Assembly (NCBI RefSeq): GCF_000430665.1
Contig: NZ_KE387188.1
Coordinates: 1-35,269, forward strand
Direction of reading: 5' to 3'
DNA: 35,269 nucleotides
Source of the DNA: Aquimarina muelleri DSM 19832
Lineage (GTDB): Bacteria; Bacteroidota; Bacteroidia; Flavobacteriales; Flavobacteriaceae
Position numbers and translations under genes: made by a program
Notes under the pieces: model-generated
Databases searched by the model: none
What the model was told of the DNA's origin: nothing
The model's input: only the letters and a program-made list of their open reading frames with translations
Part shown: one piece after another, positions 1 to 6,749 of the stretch
How positions within the stretch are numbered: position 1 is the stretch's first letter
Layout: the number at the start of each line of letters is the position of its first letter

Positions 1-476
1 GATAATTGATTGTATGTAGAATTGCTATCTAACATTAGTAATACATTGCTTTGCCAAGCTGTTTATTTTGTATCAGTAAAAGGGTGCGGGAGCAATCCTA
101 AATAAAGTACGAGGCTCTAATTACACAAACTCGACTTATATAAAATAACAGATTACCCCCGCGATTCCTTTTATCCTACCTATTTTGATAATTTTTAATT
201 TTTTAGTTACAGCTTTAATCAATAATATATTCTGTTTAACTAAAAAGACCTTCTGGAGTGTCTTTTTGACCTTCTCACGCGTCTTTTTGACGAAGTGTTT
301 CGCTAAGATCACCCTATTTTTAAGCTATCTGTTTAAAATTTTAAGAGGAAGAGTTGAAATTCTCTCGTTAAAAGCTAAAATTTTAGCTAAAGCGATTAAA
401 ATCTTCGTCTTTTGTGTTAAACGGAACGTCTTTTTGACGCACAGGAAGGTCTTTTGGGTTAAACATATCTGTTTTG
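1..476. other. Non-coding stretch with degenerate GTCTTTTTGAC repeats
   Basis: I see no convincing gene here. Positions 250-460 carry three copies of GTCTTTTTGAC (near 260, 282 and 428) plus related GGTCTTTT pieces. Two copies extend to CGTCTTTTTGACG, a short inverted repeat. An open frame at 185-505 exists on the plus strand, but it has no ATG start, is made of Phe/Leu/Lys repeats, and simply translates the repeat DNA, so I do not call it. Confidence 0.5.
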
Positions 477-1034
477 TCATTCTGAACTTGATCCAGAATC
501 TATAGTTGGAATACTCTTGGTACGAGCAAAAAACTGCTTTAATTCGGCTACTTTTTCTGTAAACCCTGCTTTTCCTGCTCCTTTACTATATTGTGAATAT
601 GCATAGTCATTTAAGGAATCTTGATAATTATCATAATCATGTAGTATTTTGGTGCTTTCTAAACGATAAGCTAAACTTTCTATACGACCCAAAAGACTTT
701 CTGCAAATACTCTGGCTTTATAATCTTTTTCAAATTCTACCCAATCTACATCGGGAGAACTTAAACTGCTACTGTGCTGGCGATAATCCCAAACTTTATT
801 TACAAATAATTTATTCTTTTCATTAATCGCTTTGTAATCCCTTCGTTCTTTTTCGGTTAATGCAGATAGTTTACTAGAAAATATAGTTTCTAATTCAGTA
901 ACTAATTGTACTGCTTTTTCTTTTTCGTCTTGAGTAAGTAAATCTTGGATAATGTCTCTCATAAAATGTTCTAAAAAATGATTTGTAAATAGTTCTTGGT
1001 TTTCTTTTGTATAGAGTGCCTCACAAATAATCAA
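477..1034 (-). CDS. Hypothetical protein, 185 aa, TTG start
   Basis: I do not recognise this protein. It is hydrophilic, rich in Glu, Lys and Tyr, and predicted to be largely helical, with no signal peptide or membrane segment. The only in-frame start is TTG at 1034, because a stop lies seven codons upstream, so it could also be the 3' part of a gene broken by a frameshift relative to the ORF ending at 1060. Its last residues (SGSSSE) and stop codon are encoded by a short palindromic repeat at 478-502, which suggests that the original C-terminus was replaced by repeat insertion. The gene runs the same way as its neighbour at 1060-1317, with a 25-nt gap. Confidence 0.45.
   Translation of the reverse strand: MIICEALYTKENQELFTNHFLEHFMRDIIQDLLTQDEKEKAVQLVTELETIFSSKLSALTEKERRDYKAINEKNKLFVNKVWDYRQHSSSLSSPDVDWVEFEKDYKARVFAESLLGRIESLAYRLESTKILHDYDNYQDSLNDYAYSQYSKGAGKAGFTEKVAELKQFFARTKSIPTIDSGSSSE
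480..502. repeat. Short palindromic (REP-like) element
   Basis: The core ATTCTG-N9-CAGAAT is an imperfect palindrome (seven of nine outer pairs match). I recall this sequence type as a dispersed intergenic repeat in Bacteroidetes. Here it supplies the 3' end of the upstream minus-strand gene. Copy number in the genome cannot be judged from this window. Confidence 0.5.
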
Positions 1035-1059
1035 ACAGGGTGATGTTTTTCTTTAATCT

Positions 1060-1317
1060 TTATTGTGGAGTATTACAAAATGCTTGACTACTATGTAGCA
1101 AAAGGATGTTTCGGGCTTTATAAATAAGCTGTATGGCTTCTTCTATAGATTTTTCTTTGCTATAGAGTTTATAAATCCAAACATACAATAGCATTTCATA
1201 AGAATTATGATGCGATAAATTGTACATAAAAGTGTCTGCTTTCATATGCAAAGCTTCAATTATATCAGTAAAAAATTTACTTTGATTATAGTTTGAGTAA
1301 GGTTCCATGCAATACAT
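1060..1317 (-). CDS. Hypothetical protein, 85 aa
   Basis: A small protein with an ATG start and no family I recognise. It is helical, with a central run of aromatic and aliphatic residues (about residues 40-55) that looks like a buried helix rather than a clear transmembrane span. It lies 25 nt upstream of, and co-directional with, the 185-residue hypothetical gene. Because that gene lacks an ATG, the two may be pieces of one frameshifted gene. Confidence that it is expressed is modest. Confidence 0.4.
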   Translation of the reverse strand: MYCMEPYSNYNQSKFFTDIIEALHMKADTFMYNLSHHNSYEMLLYVWIYKLYSKEKSIEEAIQLIYKARNILLLHSSQAFCNTPQ

Positions 1318-1431
1318 TTTGTTGGTTCAAATGTAAAGGCACAATGAGGATAATAACAAAAGGTAGTAGTTACAATTCGGTAAAAGCGAAGTTCGTTTTC
1401 CGTGAAAACGTATTAGTATAATACTTAAAAT

Positions 1432-2340
1432 TTAGGAGTCTAGTTCTTTGATATATTCTGATGGATACATTCCTGTTTTTTTAAAGAAAGCTCTGGAAAA
1501 AGCATTAGAAGTATTAAAACCTATTTCTGTAGCAATTGCTTGAATAGTATAGTTTTTAAATGTTTTATCTGTATTTAATTTTTCAATTAGATACTCTATC
1601 CTGAGATCGTTAATATATTGGGTAAAGGTCTTTTTTTTGTAAATATTAATCGTTTTTGAAAGATATTTGCTGTTGGTTTTAAGTTCATTTGCTAAATAAT
1701 TTAGATTAACACTTTTATTTGTAAATCTTTTAGAATTTTCGAAATCATTTAAGTTGCACAAAATATTATTAGCAATACCTTCGGGTAGTTTACTTTGGTC
1801 AAAATTTATCTTTATCTTTGATATCGTATTCTTAATTTGAATTAATTGATTTTTATAATCTACTTTCAGAGCATTAATATATCTAAGAATCTGGTAAAAT
1901 ATTATAAGAGAAATAAAGCAAATAAAAAGAGATAAAAATATATACGCTAGCAAATTATAATCCACATCTGGTATAAATACCCAGGATAGATAAAATATAC
2001 TTGATATAAAAGGAGAGATAAGAGAGTATCGCAAATAATTCTGTACAATTTTATATCTAGCAGGACTATTAACAACCGAAATGATTAATAAAATTCCTAT
2101 CACTAAAAACAAAATACTTAAATGTACACCTAATGAATATAAAAAAGCTTGAATACCTGTAAATCCAAATATCTTATTTTCAGGGGTTTCATCTTTTACA
2201 AACGAATGTACAAAAGGCATTAATCCACTTAATAAAATAAATAAAAACCCTACTTTTTCTATAAAAAATAAATTTAACCCTTTATTTTTGATCTTAATTT
2301 CCTGATTATCCTCTTGGGGACTTAACTCTGTCTTTGTCAA
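1432..2340 (-). CDS. Membrane-anchored AraC-family transcriptional regulator
   Basis: This 302-residue protein has about four hydrophobic helices between residues 28 and 165, followed by a cytoplasmic linker and a C-terminal AraC-type double helix-turn-helix at about 205-298. The first HTH contains LANELKTNSKYLSKTIN. The second shows the AraC signature IATEIGFNTSNAFSRAFFKKTG followed by PSEYI, close to the family consensus. Bacteroidetes have many such regulators that join a membrane sensor to an AraC domain; the signal is unknown here. The start is TTG at 2340, since in-frame stops lie directly upstream and the next ATG falls inside the first membrane helix. It stands alone, and its target is not indicated by context. 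Confidence 0.8.
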   Translation of the reverse strand: MTKTELSPQEDNQEIKIKNKGLNLFFIEKVGFLFILLSGLMPFVHSFVKDETPENKIFGFTGIQAFLYSLGVHLSILFLVIGILLIISVVNSPARYKIVQNYLRYSLISPFISSIFYLSWVFIPDVDYNLLAYIFLSLFICFISLIIFYQILRYINALKVDYKNQLIQIKNTISKIKINFDQSKLPEGIANNILCNLNDFENSKRFTNKSVNLNYLANELKTNSKYLSKTINIYKKKTFTQYINDLRIEYLIEKLNTDKTFKNYTIQAIATEIGFNTSNAFSRAFFKKTGMYPSEYIKELDS

Positions 2341-2872
2341 TTTTATTAATTGGTGTTAATTATATAATGATAGTAGTAATTTCAATATGGTAGAAAATAT
2401 AATTTATTGACTAGAAAAAATATTTTTGTATTCTAAATCTCTGTTAGGGTAGGTGTTACAGATATTTAAGATGTTAATTGTTTGGTTAATAAAACAAAGA
2501 AAAGAATTTTTATCAAAAAATAGTTATGGCTTTCCCGTATATTTAGTTCGAAACATATAGCATACATTTCTAAACATACGGTATTACTAGGAAAAGGAGA
2601 ATTAAAATATTTAAAAAAATAAACTATTTATTTTTTTATTAAGAAAAATTTAATAAAAAACACGATTCAGAGGTTTTTTTGGTTGAAATTATTCTATCTC
2701 TTTAACTTTTACTTATTTATAAATTACGCTTTTTTTTATCTATCTGCCATTTTTTGAATCATTTTCTCTCTTCTGCCTTTTGGCTTTTTTGCCATTAGGG
2801 GGATTATTTTGCCTATTGGTTGGTATCTTTTTTTCTCCAGACAGGTACTCCTAAAAATGGCGGACTATTTTG
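2341..2872. other. AT-rich intergenic stretch
   Basis: About 530 bases without a gene. The sequence is extremely AT-rich with several homopolymer runs (for example the T-rich segment 2620-2770). It would contain the promoter of the AraC-type gene at the left end, but I cannot define it. A promoter box for the gene at 2910 lies at the right end. Confidence 0.5.
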
Positions 2873-2880
2873 TACTTTTG
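2873..2880 (+). promoter_or_regulatory. Bacteroidetes -7 promoter box
   Basis: TACTTTTG matches the Bacteroidetes -7 consensus TAnnTTTG exactly and lies 30 nt before the ATG at 2910. It argues that translation begins at 2910 rather than at an upstream in-frame start at 2820, which would lie ahead of the promoter. No good -33 TTTG was found at the expected distance. Confidence 0.5.
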
Positions 2881-2909
2881 ATATTGTAACCAACTTAATT
2901 ACCCTATTT

Positions 2910-3134
2910 ATGTACCTGTTTAATGTATATGTTTCTATAAGAAAAGATTCTGGTCCGGAGTGGTATCAAAAAATATTCAAAGTGGAGTATTTGGATTTGG
3001 ATTTTGATATATCGACAGAAGATTTAATGGAGTGGGCAAAAGAAGATGTTAGAAGTCAATTAAGAGCTGCAATGAAGGATAGCCTAAATGAAGAGAATTG
3101 GGTCATCGAAAATGTAGAATTAAATAAAGTGTAG
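2910..3134 (+). CDS. Small hypothetical protein, 74 aa
   Basis: An acidic protein of unknown family beginning MYLFNVYVSIRKDSGPEWY. The N-terminal half looks like two beta strands, and the C-terminal half is helical (STEDLMEWAKEDVRSQL). The open frame extends back to 2820, but that extension is low-complexity, starts at a weak codon and precedes the promoter box at 2873-2880, so I place the start at 2910. A 22-codon open frame just downstream (3141-3209) may be a leftover of another gene. Confidence 0.5.
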   Translation: MYLFNVYVSIRKDSGPEWYQKIFKVEYLDLDFDISTEDLMEWAKEDVRSQLRAAMKDSLNEENWVIENVELNKV

Positions 3135-3318
3135 TGAGTGATGTATTTTGTATTGAAAGATGATTTTAAAGAGTATTATGGCTTTGAAATGCCTTGGCTA
3201 CTGAAGTAGCAACAAATAATTTGAGATCTATCAAAAATCCGTTAGATTTGTGAGTGACATAAGAGAAATACAGCCAATTGGGTATATCCAATTGTTAGGC
3301 ATAATTTAAGAGCAACCT

Positions 3319-4053
3319 ATGAAAAAAACATTACTACTATCATTTTTGGCAATTTGCATAATATCTTGTCAGTCAAATTCTGACTTTAACAAAAGCGGAA
3401 AATTCTACAAAGGTATTGACAACGAAAAAGAATTATATATCACTTTTGTTAATGATACTGTCGTTGCGATTAATTCGGACAGTTTAAAAACTTGCGGTTG
3501 GAATTTTATGTCCTTTAAGCTAAATGAAGATGGACTTTACCAAACGAACGAATTGAAAACTGACACAATGTGGTTTAAAGCAAAAGAAAAAAACGTTGAA
3601 ATGACTTCAGCGGATGACAGTCTGATTTTTGAAAAAATTGAACTTTCTACATCAGAAATTGGCAATATTGAAAAGGATATTGAGATTTCTCAAAACTTTG
3701 CAGAAAAAGGAATTACTTATGGGTGTGAATACACAATTAAAGAAGTTGGATATTTTTACGAGCGAGCAGTTGAAAAAGTAAAAAACAGACTTAAGAACCC
3801 AAGTTCAGCCAAATTTAATGAGGCTTATATTCACAAACATAAGACTTTTAATGAAGACAACGAATATGTGAATAGCACAACTACTTTAGTATCACTTGAT
3901 GTGGAAGCTAAAAACGGATTTGGAAATTTTACAGAAAGTAAATATTATGTTTTTTTCATTCCAAGAGAAGACGACAAAACGAAATACGATATAGAATTTA
4001 GTGATAGTTCCGTATTGGATTATGAATTACGGGATAGAATTAAATTTGAATAA
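3319..4053 (+). CDS. Orphan lipoprotein, 244 aa
   Basis: The N-terminus is a lipoprotein signal (hydrophobic residues 5-15, then IISC with Cys17), so the product is likely anchored in the outer or inner membrane. I recognise no domain. The middle has beta-rich segments, and residues 140-165 contain KNRLKNPSSAKFNEA, reminiscent of small lipoproteins with a NPSSAKF motif found in several bacteria, but I cannot assign function. The gene is monocistronic and sits between GTTAGGC (3294-3300) and GCCTAAT (4061-4067), a pairing that resembles gene-cassette boundaries. Its right flank abuts group II intron debris, so it belongs to the mobile accessory portion of the window. Confidence 0.7.
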   Translation: MKKTLLLSFLAICIISCQSNSDFNKSGKFYKGIDNEKELYITFVNDTVVAINSDSLKTCGWNFMSFKLNEDGLYQTNELKTDTMWFKAKEKNVEMTSADDSLIFEKIELSTSEIGNIEKDIEISQNFAEKGITYGCEYTIKEVGYFYERAVEKVKNRLKNPSSAKFNEAYIHKHKTFNEDNEYVNSTTTLVSLDVEAKNGFGNFTESKYYVFFIPREDDKTKYDIEFSDSSVLDYELRDRIKFE

Positions 4054-4067
4054 AAACTATGCCTAAT

Positions 4068-4170
4068 CGTGTAGATGGCTCCGCCATCATTAGATAGCGG
4101 AGTGCACCTCACACAGCTCTACTGAGTTTATCGAAGTACCACCTGCCATACGGGTCTCGTAACAGGCGGT
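4068..4170 (-). mobile_element. Group II intron-like 3' RNA remnant
   Basis: Read on the minus strand, the maturase stop is followed by GAACCGCC...GGTGGT, a hairpin typical of sequence just after group II intron maturase genes in bacteria, and then by an inverted repeat CTCCGC/GCGGAG around 4080-4105. Between them sits CTTCGATAAACTCAGTAG, resembling a common dispersed short repeat. The structure is interrupted, so the intron is probably dead. Confidence 0.5.
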
Positions 4171-4410
4171 TCACCAAATCGAAGTTTGCGCTTTATTTAT
4201 GTAGTCTATCATAGGAACGTATCCTTTTCTTTTACCTCTGGATATGGTAATGGTAGTACCTAGTATAGGACTTTGAGCTACTGCCCATCCTCCCATTCGG
4301 GTTCGACTCCAAGCATAGGCTTGTCCATATGTAATCCCTAATCGAATCAGGTTCTTACGTTTTCTTTCTGGCTTTTTCCAATCATGCCAGATGCAATACC
4401 GTAGTCGATT
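4171..4410 (-). pseudogene. Group II intron reverse transcriptase/maturase, C-terminal fragment
   Basis: A 79-codon open stretch on the minus strand ends with a stop at 4171. It reads RLRYCIWHDWKKP, then RKNLIRLGI, then GQAYAWSRTRMGGWAVAQSP. These match the C-terminal region of group II intron maturases (RRLRMCIWKQWKKP..., LIKLGI..., W..r.G.WR.a.SpiL). The catalytic reverse-transcriptase domain and the rest of the maturase domain are missing: just upstream the frame breaks within the repeat shared with 34885-34943. It is therefore a 3' relic that cannot encode an active enzyme. No start codon is assigned. Confidence 0.7.
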
Positions 4411-4464
4411 ATGGTTTGTCTAAAACAACTTATTATAGAACTTTAAAATGGTTAGAGAATAGGA
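4406..4464. repeat. Left copy of 59-bp direct repeat flanking the locus
   Basis: This 59-bp segment recurs in the same orientation at 34885-34943 with two mismatches and no gaps. Weaker similarity continues for about 30 bp to the right. Both copies adjoin group II intron-like debris on their left side. The repeats bracket the whole stress locus. Confidence 0.8.
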
Positions 4465-4629
4465 AGAGTTAAAAAATAGATTTGTGAAGAAAAGCTGCTA
4501 ATATTAAAATCATATATAGAAAATTTAATTGATTAGAATAATTAAATAACATAGTCTTGGAACGATAACTAAAATAGTAAATAACAATTTGATTACTTCA
4601 AAATTAAGTGAGTAAGAAAGTGTGTCAAA

Positions 4630-4672
4630 TGACCTAGGTCATCGGGACTTAAGATTAAATAGTCAATCTTTG
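4630..4672 (+). promoter_or_regulatory. CRP/FNR-type operator and class II promoter for the hpf operon
   Basis: Operator TGACCTAGGTCA at 4630-4641, part of the perfect palindrome ATGACCTAGGTCAT, is followed by exactly 23 nt and the octamer AATCTTTG (4665-4672), one mismatch from the -7 consensus TAnnTTTG. The palindrome centre would be near -41.5, the class II activator position. The ATG of the first gene is 60 nt downstream. Same geometry as eight other sites in this window. Confidence 0.75.
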
Positions 4673-4731
4673 TACTTTACTATGTAATAGAATGATTACT
4701 TCAAAAAAACACTTGTTAAAATTTATAGAAA

Positions 4732-4944
4732 ATGGAATCTCAAAATGACCTCAATGAAACTATCTTCTTAACAACTTCAAAAATTCAAGAAGAGTTTCCA
4801 GAATTGACAAAATACTTAGGTGAAATACCCGAGAATTCCCAATCAAATACTGAAAAAGGAGTAAATAAAAAAGCTCTGGAGGACTATCTAGAATCCTTAA
4901 ACTATTTATTAGAAACTTATGAAGAAAACGTTAAAAAACTATAA
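4732..4944 (+). CDS. Small acidic helical protein, first gene of the stress operon
   Basis: A 70-residue acidic protein with no recognised domain. It is predicted to be two helices: one containing KIQEEFPELTKYLGEIP and a second containing LEDYLESLNYLLETY. A 71-residue protein at 29748-29963 shares this plan (KLQNEYPEVYSLLDEEP, then LINYLTDIEELLQQL), so the two are probably paralogues. It is the first gene after the operator at 4630 and is separated by only 3 nt from the hibernation-factor gene. That suggests a role in the same stress response, but I do not assign one. Confidence 0.7.
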   Translation: MESQNDLNETIFLTTSKIQEEFPELTKYLGEIPENSQSNTEKGVNKKALEDYLESLNYLLETYEENVKKL

Positions 4945-4947
4945 AAT

Positions 4948-5262
4948 ATGACAATCCAAATAAATACCGATAAAATCCTTAGTGGAGAAAAAAGAAGATG
5001 CGATTTTTTTACTTCTCAAGTTGCAGAAGCGTTACAACGTTTTGAATCTCATATTACCAGAATAGAGGTTCACTTAAAAGATGAGAATGGGAAGAAGGAT
5101 GGATTTAATGATATCTCCTGTTTACTCGAAGCTAGGCTTGAGGGAAGACAACCTATTGCCGTCACTAATCAGGCAGACACAACAGATCTTGCTGTAGCAG
5201 GTGCTATTAACAAAATAAAAACCGCGATAGAAACCATTCTTGGAAAAATACAAAAACATTAA
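4948..5262 (+). CDS. hpf: Ribosome hibernation-promoting factor / RaiA family
   Basis: The 104-residue product matches the short HPF/RaiA (sigma-54 modulation) family: an N-terminal beta strand IQINTDKILSG, a helix, then ITRIEVHLKDENG, CLLEARLEGRQPIAVT and a C-terminal helix AVAGAINKIKTAIE. Such proteins bind the 30S decoding region and store ribosomes as inactive 70S or 100S particles during starvation. Length fits the short form without a dimerisation domain. It is the second gene of the operon under the 4630 promoter. Its presence is one of the main reasons for reading the locus as a dormancy programme. Confidence 0.85.
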   Translation: MTIQINTDKILSGEKRRCDFFTSQVAEALQRFESHITRIEVHLKDENGKKDGFNDISCLLEARLEGRQPIAVTNQADTTDLAVAGAINKIKTAIETILGKIQKH

Positions 5263-5273
5263 TATTTATAAAA

Positions 5274-5654
5274 ATGAAAGCAAAAAAAAACTTAGGAATC
5301 TGGATGGATCATTCAACTGCCAATTTAATTGACTTAGATGCTAAGAAAAATAAGCAATCTATAACATCAAATTTTACTTTTGAAACAAAAAAAGAAGCTT
5401 TGAGTAGAAGCGAAAATCTTATGCATAATAAAAGGCAGCAATTGCATGAAGCTTATTATAAAGAAATTGCAGATGAAATTTTAAAATATGACAATGTCCT
5501 TTTATTTGGTCCAACAAATGCAAATATAGAGCTGTATAATTATTTGACTACCGATTTACATTTTAAGGATATTACCATTGCTATTGAATCCGCAGATAAG
5601 ATGACAGATAATCAAAAAGTGGCTTTTGTAAAAAAGCATTTTGAAAGCGCATAG
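5274..5654 (+). CDS. eRF1/host-attachment-like protein, 126 aa
   Basis: The protein begins with a short beta strand GIWMDHSTANLI and continues to a C-terminal half with NVLLFGPTNANIELYNYL and IAIESADKMTDNQKVAFV. This resembles the eRF1 domain-3/pelota-like fold found in bacterial host-attachment-type proteins, where a loop FGP.....L precedes a helix and a DKM(T)xxQ segment. The family is poorly characterised; a ribosome-related role is possible but inferred. The gene lies 11 nt after hpf in the same operon, which fits a translation-stress function. Confidence 0.6.
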   Translation: MKAKKNLGIWMDHSTANLIDLDAKKNKQSITSNFTFETKKEALSRSENLMHNKRQQLHEAYYKEIADEILKYDNVLLFGPTNANIELYNYLTTDLHFKDITIAIESADKMTDNQKVAFVKKHFESA

Positions 5655-5712
5655 ATTTTCAACTTTTTTGACATAAGAACACCTTCCATAATAGTATTAA
5701 ATATTACGAAAA

Positions 5713-6744
5713 ATGATTTCAATAAAAAAAGAAGGTATTATTCTTTCGGAAACCGATTTAGATTTTGAAAATGATGGCGTATTAAATCCTGCCATTATTC
5801 AAGAAGGAAACACGGTTCATATACTCTATCGAGCAGTTCGAAGAGGTAATTATTCTACTATTGGCTATGCAAAATTAGAAGGTCCTTTGAAGGTAGTGGA
5901 ACGAAAAAAAGAACCGCTTATCATTCCGACTACTGATGATGAAATTCATGGTATTGAAGATCCAAGAATAATAAAAATTGATAATATATATTATTTGACC
6001 TATTGTGCTTATGATGGCATAAATGCTTTAGGTTCCTTAGCAACCTCTACTGATTTAATTCACTTTGAAAAACACGGAGTAATCGTTCCTCTAGTAACTT
6101 ACAAAGAATTCTATAAACTTGCAGAATGTGGTGGACATCTAAATGAAAAATACAAACGTTTTCATATCCATAACAATATTGAAAAGAATCCAAATAAAGA
6201 AAGTTTGCTTTGGGACAAAAACCTCATCTTTTTTCCAAGAACTATCGAAGGTAAATTGACTTTTTTACATCGTATAAGACCAGATATTCAAATTGTCTCA
6301 GTAAAAAACATCAAAGAGTTAACAAAAGAATTTTGGGAAGACTATTTGTTGCATTTCAATGAACATATTTTAATGACTTCAAAACATGAGCATGAAATCG
6401 GGTATATAGGTGGTGGTTGTCCGCCAATTGAAACCAAAGCTGGATGGCTTATTATATATCATGGAGTTCATGATACTTCCGAAGGCTATGTGTATAGTGC
6501 CTGTGCTGCATTATTAGATTTAAGAGATCCACCAAAAGAATTATCAAGATTACCATATCCTTTGTTTAAACCTGAATTGCCTTGGGAACTTACAGGCTAT
6601 GTTAATAATGTGGTTTTTCCAACAGGAACGGCACTCTTTGATGGTCGATTATACATTTATTATGGTGCTGCAGATAAAAGAATAGCTGTGGCTTCGGTTG
6701 ATTTAGAAGAATTAATCACAGAACTATTACATTTTAAAATCTAA
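5713..6744 (+). CDS. GH130-family glycoside phosphorylase-like enzyme
   Basis: The 343-residue protein has the five-bladed beta-propeller pattern of GH130 (beta-1,4-mannosyl phosphorylases and relatives). Visible signatures are NPAII early, GIEDPRI (about residues 76-82), a His-Arg pair FLHRIRPD, GGGCPPIETKAGWLIIYHGV (with the Pro-Pro and Tyr-His typical of the family), and a final NNVVFPTGTALFDGRLYIYY followed by GAAD. GH130 enzymes phosphorolyse or hydrolyse beta-mannosides; the exact substrate cannot be read here. It is followed after 5 nt by a glycosyltransferase fusion, suggesting coupled synthesis and breakdown of an intracellular or surface glycan under stress. Confidence 0.85.
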   Translation: MISIKKEGIILSETDLDFENDGVLNPAIIQEGNTVHILYRAVRRGNYSTIGYAKLEGPLKVVERKKEPLIIPTTDDEIHGIEDPRIIKIDNIYYLTYCAYDGINALGSLATSTDLIHFEKHGVIVPLVTYKEFYKLAECGGHLNEKYKRFHIHNNIEKNPNKESLLWDKNLIFFPRTIEGKLTFLHRIRPDIQIVSVKNIKELTKEFWEDYLLHFNEHILMTSKHEHEIGYIGGGCPPIETKAGWLIIYHGVHDTSEGYVYSACAALLDLRDPPKELSRLPYPLFKPELPWELTGYVNNVVFPTGTALFDGRLYIYYGAADKRIAVASVDLEELITELLHFKI

Positions 6745-6749
6745 AAAAA

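Noticed and set aside
185..505. Plus-strand open frame of 106 codons
   Set aside because: It has no ATG start; the translation is Phe/Leu/Lys-rich and mirrors the DNA repeats; its last residues come from the short palindromic element. No sign of a real protein.
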